Positions 17,693 through 25,626 of a DNA stretch of 64,000 nucleotides are shown here, one piece after another. Within the stretch, counting starts at the first letter, position 1, and each line of letters begins with the position of its first letter. The position numbers and the translations under genes are program-made. This DNA is from CAVSVP01 sp963731125. Lineage in GTDB: Bacteria > Pseudomonadota > Gammaproteobacteria > Competibacterales > Competibacteraceae. The stretch spans positions 124,001 to 188,000 of the forward strand of contig CAVSVP010000008.1 in assembly GCA_963731125.1 (NCBI GenBank), read 5' to 3'. The notes under the pieces were generated by a model. It did not search any database and had not been told where the DNA came from. It worked only from the letters and a program-made list of their open reading frames with translations.

Positions 17693-19168
17693 ATGAATTA
17701 CGGACAATGTGCTAGTACAACGACGGAGATTGTCGTTGGAATAATAGGCCCAATCGGATGCAATAGGGAATTAGTTATCGATGCCATAGCTAAACTTGCT
17801 AAGCACTATTCTTATGAAGCGGAAATTATCAAGTTGAGCAATATCATAATTTCAAATTCATCTGTTAAGGTCGATGGGGATGACCAGTATCATCGCGTAA
17901 TAAAACTCATGGATGCTGGTAATGATTTGAGGAAAAAAGCCACAGACAATGCAATTTTGGCCAAGATGACGGCAGTTGAGATCGCAAATAGAAGAAAAAA
18001 ACATAATGGCCCTATTATTTATATAGTCGACTCTCTTAAGCATCCAGAAGAGGTTGAAGCCCTGAGAGATGTTTATGGTAATGGATTCTATCTGTTTGCT
18101 ATTCATTCATCTGAACCCATTCGCAATATTTTTCTTAAACAGTATTGCCATATTGATAGCGAAGAATATAGAAAACGTCTTATAGATAGGGACAAAAATG
18201 ATAACCTAAATTATGGGCAAAGCACAAGCGCCGCCTTTCATTTAGCTGATTTTTTTGTTACAGAGAATGGCGAAAATCAGAAAGTGTGGAATTCTCTGGA
18301 GCGTTTTTTCGATCTAATATTTGGGGATCCCTTCCGAACCCCAACCTTCCATGAATATGCGATGTTTATGGCATACACATCTTCAATAAAAAGCGCTGAT
18401 CTGTCGAGGCAAGTTGGCGCGGTAATAACACACAAAGAAGATATTTTATCAACTGGTGCTAACGAATGCCCTAAACCGTTTGGGGGAACATACTGGCCCG
18501 TATTTAATGAAAAGAACAATGAAATATCGGATACAAAAAACGGAAGAGATTATACGAGAGAAGTCGATCATAACACACGCGAAAAACAAGAAATTATCAA
18601 AAAAATAACGGCCAATTTACCTGGTGATTATACTGACATACTTGCTGAAAACATTAGGAATTCGGGATTGAATGACATTACGGAATATGGACGAGTCGTA
18701 CATGCGGAAATGGATGCTATACTTGCTTGTGCGAGAAGAGGAATTAGTTGTCAAGATAGTATTATGTTTTGCACGACATTTCCGTGTCATAATTGTGCAA
18801 AACATATTGTTGCAAGCGGAATTAAGAAAATAATCTACATCGAACCGTATCCAAAGAGTAAAGCTTTCACTATGCATAATGATGCGATTTCGGATAGTCA
18901 AGCTGATGAAAACGGAAAAGTCATTTTTCGTCCCTTCGTAGGTGTAGGTCCGCGCCAATATATAAATTTCTTTTCTTTGCATCTTAGTATCGGAAGTAAA
19001 ATCAAGAGAAAAGAAGACGGACATGCAACAAAAGCAAAATGGGAGCGCAAAGGTGCAACTCCTAGAGTAAAAATGCTTCCAATGTCCTATTTGGAAATCG
19101 AAAAGGCTATAGAGAGCGAGCTAAACAAATCAAGTGTCAATAGTAAATCAATACATGGTGAAAATTAA
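17693..19168 (+). CDS. Anti-phage dCTP deaminase (kinase-like plus deaminase domains)
   Basis: A 491-residue two-domain protein. Residues about 12-210 form a P-loop NTPase/dNMP-kinase-like domain with GIIGPIGCNRE at 16-26 and an IYIVDSLKHPEE strand. Residues about 215-400 form a zinc-dependent deoxycytidylate deaminase domain with His337-Ala-Glu339 (VVHAEMDAIL) and the second zinc motif Pro364-Cys-x-x-Cys368 (TFPCHNCAKH). This architecture matches the dCTP deaminases reported to defend bacteria by depleting dCTP on phage infection. Codon use is AT-rich compared with 8-17 kb, which suggests transfer. It lies beside a toxin-antitoxin cassette and upstream of a conflict-type kinase, so a defence role is likely but inferred. 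Confidence 0.88.
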   Translation: MNYGQCASTTTEIVVGIIGPIGCNRELVIDAIAKLAKHYSYEAEIIKLSNIIISNSSVKVDGDDQYHRVIKLMDAGNDLRKKATDNAILAKMTAVEIANRRKKHNGPIIYIVDSLKHPEEVEALRDVYGNGFYLFAIHSSEPIRNIFLKQYCHIDSEEYRKRLIDRDKNDNLNYGQSTSAAFHLADFFVTENGENQKVWNSLERFFDLIFGDPFRTPTFHEYAMFMAYTSSIKSADLSRQVGAVITHKEDILSTGANECPKPFGGTYWPVFNEKNNEISDTKNGRDYTREVDHNTREKQEIIKKITANLPGDYTDILAENIRNSGLNDITEYGRVVHAEMDAILACARRGISCQDSIMFCTTFPCHNCAKHIVASGIKKIIYIEPYPKSKAFTMHNDAISDSQADENGKVIFRPFVGVGPRQYINFFSLHLSIGSKIKRKEDGHATKAKWERKGATPRVKMLPMSYLEIEKAIESELNKSSVNSKSIHGEN

Positions 19169-19250
19169 TAACTCTATTATCGTATCAGGAAATAATCGAA
19201 GAAAAAGCTAACAAGAGCATAGAGATTGACGCAAGAGGAAAGCGCAAGAG

Positions 19251-19316
19251 GAAAAGGGTCAAGTCTTTTCTTTTTTCCTTATTGTCAGCAAATGGAGTGA
19301 TACCCTAACATCATAA
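19251..19316 (+). repeat. Direct repeat A flanking the vapBC region
   Basis: Begins GAAAAGGGTCAAGTCTTTTC and ends CCCTAACATCATAA. A near-copy (64 bases, few differences) lies at 20167-20230 in the same orientation. Each copy is followed at once by a hairpin-forming sequence. Confidence 0.8.
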
Positions 19317-19317
19317 T

Positions 19318-19375
19318 CAACGCCGATCACCTTGAGCGCTGCCGCGCTCTAGGCGATGGGTTACATGGCGTTAGC
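19318..19375 (+). other. attC-like recombination site (left)
   Basis: A 58-base imperfect palindrome ending in GGCGTTAG. The outer arms CAACGCC and GGCGTTAG pair. The inner arm ATCACCTTGAGCG pairs with CGCTCTAGGCGAT with two mismatches around a short loop. The structure and the terminal G^TTAG agree with a minimal integron attC site. No integrase is in the window next to it. Confidence 0.4.
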
Positions 19376-19377
19376 AA

Positions 19378-19777
19378 TCACAAAGACAGTGCTGGCCGCA
19401 ATTTCATATGTTTTACAAAAGGGTGAAAATCTCTATCTGTATACAGAAGCGGGTATTTGTTTTCGATGCAATAGGTTGCAATATAAACAGTCTATTGTTT
19501 TATGAACTGTGAGTCCCTGTTTGTGGAGTGTCCTATAATTGGTGGCACTTTTTATGGCGAGATCAACATTCGTCATCTGAACAAGTTCGAGTTCTTCTAA
19601 AAGAGATTTGGCAATTTTAAAATCCTTGTCATTTCTGAAACCTCGCAGGATTTCTGCCAAAATAAGATCACCCACCACAATAATAGTGCTTGGGAGAAGA
19701 GAGTCTAATAATTCTGTTTGGGCGGTCTGGATGCCGTTAAAGTAATCGATCCAAACGCTAGAATCCACAACTACCAT
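19378..19777 (-). pseudogene. vapC: VapC-like PIN toxin, frameshifted
   Basis: The frame starts MVVVDSSVWIDYFNG, a PIN-domain start with its first catalytic Asp, and contains ILAEILRGF with the conserved Glu. It runs to HKTIDCL near 19500 and then leaves the family pattern and stops at 19433. The adjacent frame continues IATYCIENKYPLLYTDRDF and then HPFVKHMKLRPALSL to a stop at 19378, which is the normal VapC end including the last catalytic Asp. One extra base in the TTTATATTG stretch explains the break. The joined length is about 133 residues, the usual size. PIN toxins are RNases. The start codon shares one base with the vapB stop. Confidence 0.85.
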
Positions 19778-19968
19778 TAGTCTCTTCTCATCGCCTCAAG
19801 ATCTCCATCCCATTTGAGCTTTCCTTTATAAGCCTTTATTTTTTCTTGTTTTTTTAACCTAATAATGGTCTTTAAGCCCAGTTCAACGGCGTCTTTCTTG
19901 GTTTTGGCCCCTGTCAACTTAATGGCTTCGTCCATAAGTTTGTCGTCAATCACAATATTGGTTCTCAT
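19777..19968 (-). CDS. vapB: VapB-type antitoxin
   Basis: A 63-residue ribbon-helix-helix-type antitoxin: MRTNIVIDDKLMDEAIKLTG is the typical VapB start (strand then helix), followed by AKTKKDAVELGLKTIIRL and a basic tail that would bind the toxin. It precedes vapC on the minus strand with a one-base overlap. GGAG lies upstream of the ATG, and a perfect inverted repeat just beyond it is a probable autoregulatory operator. Confidence 0.87.
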   Translation of the reverse strand: MRTNIVIDDKLMDEAIKLTGAKTKKDAVELGLKTIIRLKKQEKIKAYKGKLKWDGDLEAMRRD

Positions 19969-19980
19969 AGCGTTAGCTCC

Positions 19981-20008
19981 TGTGTATAATTAGTTTATTT
20001 TATACACA
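19981..20008 (-). promoter_or_regulatory. Probable VapB operator (inverted repeat)
   Basis: TGTGTATAA at 19981-19989 and TTATACACA at 20000-20008 are perfect complements separated by ten AT-only or AT-rich bases, 12 bases upstream of the vapB ATG. Position and symmetry fit an autoregulatory operator of a toxin-antitoxin operon; the TATA-rich sequence could include the -10 element. Confidence 0.6.
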
Positions 20009-20031
20009 TTGTTGCTACGGTGCAATTAATT

Positions 20032-20100
20032 GCTAACAAGTCGTTCAAGACGGAAGACTTTTCCGCTATGCTCCAAAGCCGCCGCTCAGCTCTGCGTTAG
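20032..20100 (+). other. attC-like recombination site (right)
   Basis: Begins GCTAACAAGTCGTTCAAGAC and ends GCTCAGCTCTGCGTTAG. The left box TAACAAG with downstream TCAAG and the right box GCGTTAG are the hallmarks of chromosomal-integron attC sites. CGGAAGACTTTTCCG forms an inner hairpin. Together with the left site it would define a 726-base cassette (19371-20096) carrying vapBC in reverse orientation. Confidence 0.55.
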
Positions 20101-20119
20101 ATCAAGAAAGAGAAAATTG

Positions 20120-20161
20120 ATGGCTCTTCTAGATTTATGGAACAAATCACCAGAGCAATGA
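20120..20161 (+). other. Truncated small open frame after the attC-like site
   Basis: ATG GCT CTT opens a 13-codon frame, MALLDLWNKSPEQ, that stops at 20159-20161, a few bases before direct repeat B begins. It lies where the next cassette gene would start, so it may be the stump of a gene whose remainder was replaced by the repeat. I cannot name the gene. Confidence 0.25.
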
Positions 20162-20166
20162 AGAAA

Positions 20167-20230
20167 GAAAAGGGTCAAGTCTTTTTTTTCCCTCATTGTC
20201 AGCAAATGAAGTGATGCCCTAACATCATAA
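20167..20230 (+). repeat. Direct repeat B flanking the vapBC region
   Basis: Near-copy of 19251-19316 in the same orientation (GAAAAGGGTCAAGTC to CATCATAA). The pair brackets the cassette with attC-like sites. Confidence 0.8.
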
Positions 20231-20269
20231 GTAAAGAATCCACCCCCAGAGCGGGTGGATTCTTTACTT
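20229..20269. repeat. Perfect 17-bp stem-loop
   Basis: AAGTAAAGAATCCACCC is exactly mirrored after a 7-base loop. There is no T-run directly after the stem on the plus strand beyond TTT, so it is not a clear terminator. It follows direct repeat B exactly as the left attC-like hairpin follows repeat A. The remaining sequence to 20602 shows only weak open frames without motifs. Confidence 0.75.
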
Positions 20270-20602
20270 TGAAAGATCACGCCAAAATAGCTTAGCGGAA
20301 ATTTTAGCGATTTGGGCATAGAACCGCAGTGAAATAAATGTAAAGGCGTCTCATAAAATGGTTGACAGACGCATTCGTCTTGCCTCGCAAACACGTCGGC
20401 ATGGTCAGTAAGACCTTGATGAATTTGCATTGGGGCATCGCTGGACACTGGCTTAAAATCGTCTCAATATAGTGAGTGCCGGGGACGCCTGCGGTATTCT
20501 GCAAAAATGGTGTCTTGGCTAACAACAATATTTAGTTTGATAAGCGACTCCCATTTTACCAGTGACTTAGCGAAACTGCCTGAACCATTGGGGGGGTATG
20601 AA

Positions 20603-21331
20603 ATGAAGAAGGTTTCGTTGTTGCTTTTATTGTTGTGGTCCTTGAACGGAGAAGCTTCTGTTATTGCGCGCTCTGAGGTGGCCTTTGGCGTTGGGGATTT
20701 TCAGTTTTGTCTCCCTGACTTTTCTGATTGTGGTGACCCTTTCATTCCAGAGATTGTCGTGTCTCCCAGCTCAAGCACCACCATCGGTGATGCAAGCATT
20801 AATGTGAGAGATGATGGAGCTGTCGCTATCGCTCGTTTGGATGAACGCAATCGCTCATCATTTGCGTCTGTAACAGGTACTAATATCATACAGATCACCA
20901 ATCCGTTCGATTTTGAAGCTGTACTTTATAATTTTTCCGGAGAGTATTTTTTCGAGTTTTCTAATGTTGAAGTCACCGAGCCAAACGAGATTGGTTTTAT
21001 CGAAACGTTTTTTTCATACGATGGCGATTCGCAATTCGCTAGTTGGACTTGCACATTTTCTTCATGTTTTCGGCCCGACGACTATACTGGTGGTTCCGGC
21101 ACTTTAGAATTCGATGGAGCCCTGCTGGCACCAGGCGAGACAGTTACCTATAGCATTAACTATGCAGTAAGCGCACGCGCGGTACCAGAGCCCGGTAGTT
21201 TGGGGCTGATTGCAGTGGGGCTCATCGGCGCTGCTCTGGTCATGCGCCGCCGCAGGCACGTCGCATCGAGAGTTGTTCCCGGCTTTAATTTAGAACCTAT
21301 CTCTGAACCTCACACTTTCTCCAGCAGATGA
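20603..21331 (+). CDS. PEP-CTERM sorting-domain protein
   Basis: A 242-residue exported protein. The chosen start, MKKVSLLLLLLWSLNGEAS, gives a typical signal peptide and follows a GGGGGG run; a longer frame from 20507 adds no recognisable sequence. The body is beta-rich, with Cys pairs (FCLPDFSDCGD; WTCTFSSCF). The C terminus has the sorting signal VPEPGSLGLIAVGLIGAAL followed by a basic RRRR cluster: PEP motif, membrane span, Arg stop. Such proteins are processed by exosortase in exopolysaccharide-producing bacteria. About 30 residues follow the Arg cluster, longer than usual. The ligand or role of the body domain is unknown. Confidence 0.85.
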   Translation: MKKVSLLLLLLWSLNGEASVIARSEVAFGVGDFQFCLPDFSDCGDPFIPEIVVSPSSSTTIGDASINVRDDGAVAIARLDERNRSSFASVTGTNIIQITNPFDFEAVLYNFSGEYFFEFSNVEVTEPNEIGFIETFFSYDGDSQFASWTCTFSSCFRPDDYTGGSGTLEFDGALLAPGETVTYSINYAVSARAVPEPGSLGLIAVGLIGAALVMRRRRHVASRVVPGFNLEPISEPHTFSSR

Positions 21332-21586
21332 AGGCACAAGCAAAATAGAGCATTGCATAGACGCCGAAATCGGTTCAACTATGCATGAGCGCCTGTAAGT
21401 GGCCAGTCTTAAAGTAATGGGAGCATTGGAGCGTGGCAGTTCTAAGCGAGAGAGTCCTAAGTTACTTTTCCCGGTAACTACTTTTGAAGTTGTGCAGTTT
21501 ATGCTTGAACTAGTCTAAACATTCTTGCATGCATTCCCACGCTGGAATCACGAGAAGACGATGAAGTCCATCAAGGATAGACAATC

Positions 21587-22195
21587 ATGCAGCAACTCCA
21601 CATCGTTGTAGCCTCGCCCGGCGATGTAAGACCGGAGCGAGATTTACTGCCCGGCGTCCTGGAAGAGCTGAACCGGAGTATGGGAGCGATACTCGGCGTG
21701 GAATTCAGGCTCTACCGCTGGGAAACCGACGCCTACCCCGGCTTCCATCCCGAAGGTCCCCAAGGTCTGATCGACCCCATTCTGCATATCGGCGACTGTG
21801 CCGTCCTGATTGGTATCTTCTGGAAGCGTTTCGGCACCCCGACGATGGATGCCGGCTCAGGCACCGAGCACGAAATTCGCACTGCCCATGAGGCGTGGCA
21901 GCGAAATCAACGGCCTCATATCATGATGTATTTCAAAGAAACGCCCTACTTCCCGCAATCCCCGGAAGAAATCCAACAGTTAGGTAAGGTGTTGGAGTTC
22001 AAGGCCCAGTTTCCAAAAGAGGGGCTGTGGTGGCCGTTTACGGAAACGGAGGCATTTAAAGACCTGGTTCGCGGCCACCTGAGCAACTGGTTGCAGGCTT
22101 GTTATCAGCCTCACGGTTCCAGCAAAACGTCTAGCATCCGAGAACAGCTTCAACGGGCCCGAAAACAAGACTTCTCTGCTTCGATGCTGCAATGA
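21587..22195 (+). CDS. DUF4062-like effector-associated protein
   Basis: A 202-residue protein starting MQQLHIVVASPGDVRPERDL, the family pattern of DUF4062 (a hydrophobic strand, SxGDV/D, then ERD). Further conserved parts are LYRWETDAYPGF, DCAVLIGIFWKRFGTPT and the acidic turn SGTEHEIRTA. In other bacteria this Rossmann-like domain is found in predicted NTP- or nucleotide-sensing conflict proteins, often next to or fused with NTPases and kinases. Its stop overlaps the start of the next gene (ATGA), so the two are translationally coupled and presumably act together. Confidence 0.72.
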   Translation: MQQLHIVVASPGDVRPERDLLPGVLEELNRSMGAILGVEFRLYRWETDAYPGFHPEGPQGLIDPILHIGDCAVLIGIFWKRFGTPTMDAGSGTEHEIRTAHEAWQRNQRPHIMMYFKETPYFPQSPEEIQQLGKVLEFKAQFPKEGLWWPFTETEAFKDLVRGHLSNWLQACYQPHGSSKTSSIREQLQRARKQDFSASMLQ

Positions 22196-24675
22196 TTTTT
22201 CACCAACTGCCCGGTCCTCTCAAAGTTGAGCTATGCCGACGCCTGGGTGAGGACTGGGCGAATTTGGCTGTTTATCTTGATATCCCCTCAGATCGCCAGC
22301 GAAGCTTTACTCGAGGCCGAGAATGTCAGGACATTGTGGCTTGGCTAGAAGAGCGGGATCATCTCGGTGAGTTGCCGGCAGCGCTAGAGGCCATCGGTCG
22401 TAAGGATCTTGCTGAACTACTGAGTTCTACTAACGAATCAAGCCCGTCAAACCTTCAACCGCGTTATCAAAATGAACGAATGCGCGAGCTTTCAGAAGCT
22501 TTGGAGGTAGCTTATCAACGGGAGGAAGAACTGCTAATCACTGGACAGGACGCTACGGCAGCTCGCTCCGAAATTTTAGATCTGCGCAGGAAGCTGCGCG
22601 AAGGTGGTCAGCTCAGAGCGGGTGATTTTCTGTTGAATGGTCGTTTTAGGTTGATCGAATTTCTAGGTCGGGGAGGCTTTGCTACGATCTGGAAGGGTTT
22701 TGATCGGCAACGCCGCGAGCTGGTGGCTATTAAGGTGCTTCATAGCCAGTACGCCGATGACAAGACTCGCCGTGAGCGGTTCTTTCGTGGAGCACGCCGT
22801 ATGGCGGCACTGCATCATCAGGGCATTGTGCAGGTGCTCGAAGAGCAACTGGAGGACGAGAGCTATTATTTTTTCGTCATGGAGTATCTTGAAAATGGCG
22901 ATTTTCGTCAGGCAGTTCTCTGCAACAACGTTTCTCTGGAAGAATGCCTAGATATTCTGTTAGCCGTTGGCGAAGCGCTCCAGTTTGCCCATGAGCGGGG
23001 CATCATTCATCGGGATATCAAGCCTCATAACATCGTTTTAGATCGACAGGGAAGTCCAAAGCTGACGGACTTTGATTTGGTTCGAGCCATGGATACGACG
23101 GGTGGAACCCGAACGGGCACGCTGGGCACGTGGGTTTATGCCGCGCCAGACATTATGGATAAACCTCAGGAGGCGGGCGTTCCGGCGGATGTTTATGGGC
23201 TGGGAATGACGGCTGTGTTTGCGTTTTACGGTGGAGATTTACCGTTCGGAGTGGTGCGGGATACTCCCGGCTTTATCGAGAAACTGGATATCTCTCAAGC
23301 GCTTAAAGAGGTACTGCATAAGGCCACTGCCTGGGAATGGCAAGAGCGTTATGCATCGGTTGCTGAGTTCTGCCAAGCACTGCGGAGTTTCCCTTCACCT
23401 CTTCCTGCACCGCCTACCAAAGAACCATTACAACCCACTGAACCCACACCCTTCCGCGACCGCTTTCTCGATGGCCGGGGCGAAGCCCCTAGGATGGTTT
23501 GGCTACCGGGAGGCACCTTCATCATGGACGATGACAGCAGTGGCTACAACAATGATAAGCCTGCCCATGAAGTGACCATCAGCGCCTTCTCCATAGGCCA
23601 GTATCCAATGACGTTCGAGGAGTACGATAAATTCTGTGAGGCCACTGGCAGAGATAAACCGAGTGACTACGAGTGGGGTCGAGGCACTCGACCCGTTGTC
23701 GATATATCGTGGAGCGACGCTGTAGCGTACTGCGAGTGGCTCTCAAAGCAAACTAGAGAGCACTACAGGCTACTCACAGAAGCCGAGTGGGAATATGCAT
23801 GTCGTGCTGGCAGTGACTCTCAGTACTGCTTCGGAGACGACGAGCAGCGACTTGAAGAGTATGCATGGTATTCCAAGAACGCTGGAAAAAAGACTCACCC
23901 TGTTGGAGAAAAACGGCCAAACCAGTGGCAGCTATACGATATGCATGGGAATATCTGGGAGTGGGTTCGGGATTGGTATGGAGCGTACTCGAAAGATCCT
24001 CAGCAGGATCCTAGTGGCCCCGAGACGGGCTCCGGCCGGGTTGATCGCGGCGGTGGCTGGATCTTCGTTGCCGGCTACTGCCGTTCGGCGTTTCGCCACG
24101 GGATCGATCCCGGCTACCGCAGCCGCGGCCTGGGCTTTCGCCTGGCGAGGGATGGCGCTTGGCCCTTTTACACTTTTACCCTGGCGCAGCAACAAGCGGC
24201 GGAAACGCCTGCTCATGAAGAGACTGAGGCAGAACAGGAAAGAAGTTATAAACCTTACCAAATATTCCGGGATCATCCCGATGCACCGGAAATGGTTTAC
24301 CTACCGGGTGGGATGTTTAAGATGGGGGACATTCAGGGAAAAGGCAGGGAGGAGGAAAGACCGGTGCACGAAGTAAACCTGGATGCTTTTGCAATAGGGC
24401 GGTATCCCGTGACAGTGGGCGATTTCCGGCGTTTTGTCGAAGCCATTGGCTATCAAACCGAAGCAGAACGGCAAGGCGGTGCGTACGTGTACGATAACAA
24501 TAAGTGGGATAAAAAATCTGACGCAAACTGGCGTAATCCGTATTTTCCACAAGAAGATAATCACCCTGTCGTGTGCATTAGCTGGAATGATGCTGCAGCG
24601 TACTGCGAGTGGCTCTCCGAGCAGACTGGAGAGCGTTACGAGCTACCTACGGAAGCGCAGTGGGAATATGCCTAG
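22192..24675 (+). CDS. Death-like-domain / Ser-Thr kinase / FGE-sulfatase-domain protein, 3' truncated
   Basis: 827 residues. Positions 1-80 look like a bacterial death-like or effector-associated domain (GEDWANLAVYLDIP; AALEAIGRKDLAELL). A short coiled coil follows at about 95-138. Residues about 150-400 are a Hanks-type kinase with GRGGFATIWKG, Lys181 (VAIKVL), HRDIKPHN at 273-280 and DFD at 293-295 in place of DFG. Residues about 433-655 are a formylglycine-generating-enzyme/C-type-lectin fold domain (MVWLPGGTF, LLTEAEWEYACRAG, LYDMHGNIWEWVRDWY, GLGFRLAR). A second copy starts at 699 and breaks off at PTEAQWEYA where a MITE-like element begins. It overlaps the DUF4062 gene by four bases. 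An immunity-type signalling role is inferred from this architecture; the loss of about 110 residues of the second module may have inactivated it. Confidence 0.82.
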   Translation: MIFHQLPGPLKVELCRRLGEDWANLAVYLDIPSDRQRSFTRGRECQDIVAWLEERDHLGELPAALEAIGRKDLAELLSSTNESSPSNLQPRYQNERMRELSEALEVAYQREEELLITGQDATAARSEILDLRRKLREGGQLRAGDFLLNGRFRLIEFLGRGGFATIWKGFDRQRRELVAIKVLHSQYADDKTRRERFFRGARRMAALHHQGIVQVLEEQLEDESYYFFVMEYLENGDFRQAVLCNNVSLEECLDILLAVGEALQFAHERGIIHRDIKPHNIVLDRQGSPKLTDFDLVRAMDTTGGTRTGTLGTWVYAAPDIMDKPQEAGVPADVYGLGMTAVFAFYGGDLPFGVVRDTPGFIEKLDISQALKEVLHKATAWEWQERYASVAEFCQALRSFPSPLPAPPTKEPLQPTEPTPFRDRFLDGRGEAPRMVWLPGGTFIMDDDSSGYNNDKPAHEVTISAFSIGQYPMTFEEYDKFCEATGRDKPSDYEWGRGTRPVVDISWSDAVAYCEWLSKQTREHYRLLTEAEWEYACRAGSDSQYCFGDDEQRLEEYAWYSKNAGKKTHPVGEKRPNQWQLYDMHGNIWEWVRDWYGAYSKDPQQDPSGPETGSGRVDRGGGWIFVAGYCRSAFRHGIDPGYRSRGLGFRLARDGAWPFYTFTLAQQQAAETPAHEETEAEQERSYKPYQIFRDHPDAPEMVYLPGGMFKMGDIQGKGREEERPVHEVNLDAFAIGRYPVTVGDFRRFVEAIGYQTEAERQGGAYVYDNNKWDKKSDANWRNPYFPQEDNHPVVCISWNDAAAYCEWLSEQTGERYELPTEAQWEYA

Positions 24676-24782
24676 TGCTTTGTCAGGTCTAAAAATTGGG
24701 ATTGCATGAGTCCAAGGTGTGAGTAAATATGAGCATACTTAAAGTTCGATGATCCCAAAATTAAGCTTTGACCGAGCACTAG
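24672..24782. mobile_element. MITE-like element with CTAGTGCT ends
   Basis: A 111-bp sequence bounded by CTAGTGCTTTGTCA and its inverted partner TGACCGAGCACTAG (two mismatches), with second-tier complementarity between AAAATTGGGAT and ATCCCAAAATT. It encodes nothing. Its left end coincides with the truncation of the kinase-FGE gene; the sequence on the right does not continue that gene, so a deletion or rearrangement accompanied it. Confidence 0.65.
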
Positions 24783-24844
24783 GGCGTCTTAATCGACTCT
24801 GAAACCTTCCCCGGTTTTTGGTTTTAGCTTTTCTCGATCCTCTG

Positions 24845-25508
24845 TCAACCACCCCTTGTGGGCCCCGACGGGTGGCCCCTCGGCGAGGGTATGACTGTTT
24901 TTTCTACGTTGCTCACGGGGCCATGCGTTTTCTTGTAATGATCTGATATATTGAGAATTATTGGGTTTTTTGAGCGGTTTTCGGCCCCGGGAATCAGCTC
25001 CAGAGGGTGATCGGCCTGACCCGGTGTGAGGGTTTCGAGGCGTCCCGGGTTGGGCAGAACCTCTCCTCTTTGCTTAGCCAGTGAAGGCAGCGGACCCATG
25101 ACTTTTTCCTGCTCGGCCACCCTCACTTCGAGCACGCGTTGTGCATCTTGCTCGGTCAGCTGGCCGCAGAGGGCCGGTAACCGAGCGGCAAGGCGATTGG
25201 CGTCCTTGGTCTTGCCTACCCCGTGTCGCTTGACCACGCCAAACAGGGACTCGATCGGGTCCGAGCTGATCGGCAAACCCGTTTCGGCTAACCCCAGGGT
25301 CTCAGCCACGCGGAGTTGGTCTTTGATCCAGTTCGTGAAGCCGATACGTACCGGTGAGCAGGGTGGGATCCCTTCAATCAGCGTTTGGCAGGCCTGGCTG
25401 GTGTCATGGCTAAGCCCCTTGACCTTGAGCAGCTGCTGACATTCCAGAAGCGGGGTGGCATCGCGCCGGAAGCGACGGATAAACGCTTTACAGCCGGGCA
25501 GTTGATCC
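24845..25508 (-). pseudogene. Transposase C-terminal part, split by the IS66 element
   Basis: The open frame reads DQLPGCKAFIRRF, DATPLLECQQLLKVKGLS, then the conserved acidic catalytic region SSDPIESLFGVVKRHG, and a long C-terminal tail to a stop at 24845. The motif resembles that of the other unassigned transposase at 49560-51166 (SSEVIESVFGSLKR), so both belong to one DDE superfamily. Its upstream coding sequence continues exactly on the far side of the IS66 element (28152-28216), which proves an insertion here. The N-terminal half is missing. Confidence 0.8.
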
Positions 25509-25626
25509 GTGTCCTTCCGATAAAACTGCTTGACAAACCAAATTTTCTGCTTAAGATGCGCATCCCTTAGACGACGAGAGAGCCTGTTCTGGCATATGAA
25601 GATCTAGCGAATGGGTATCAACGGTG

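Noticed and set aside
20304..20528. Minus-strand open frame between the stem-loop and the PEP-CTERM gene
   Set aside because: No recognisable domain, no ribosome site, and it crosses a probable promoter region.
23900..24170. Complete DGR system
   Set aside because: The target-like domain is present but there is no DGR-type RT or template repeat; the RTs here belong to group II introns.
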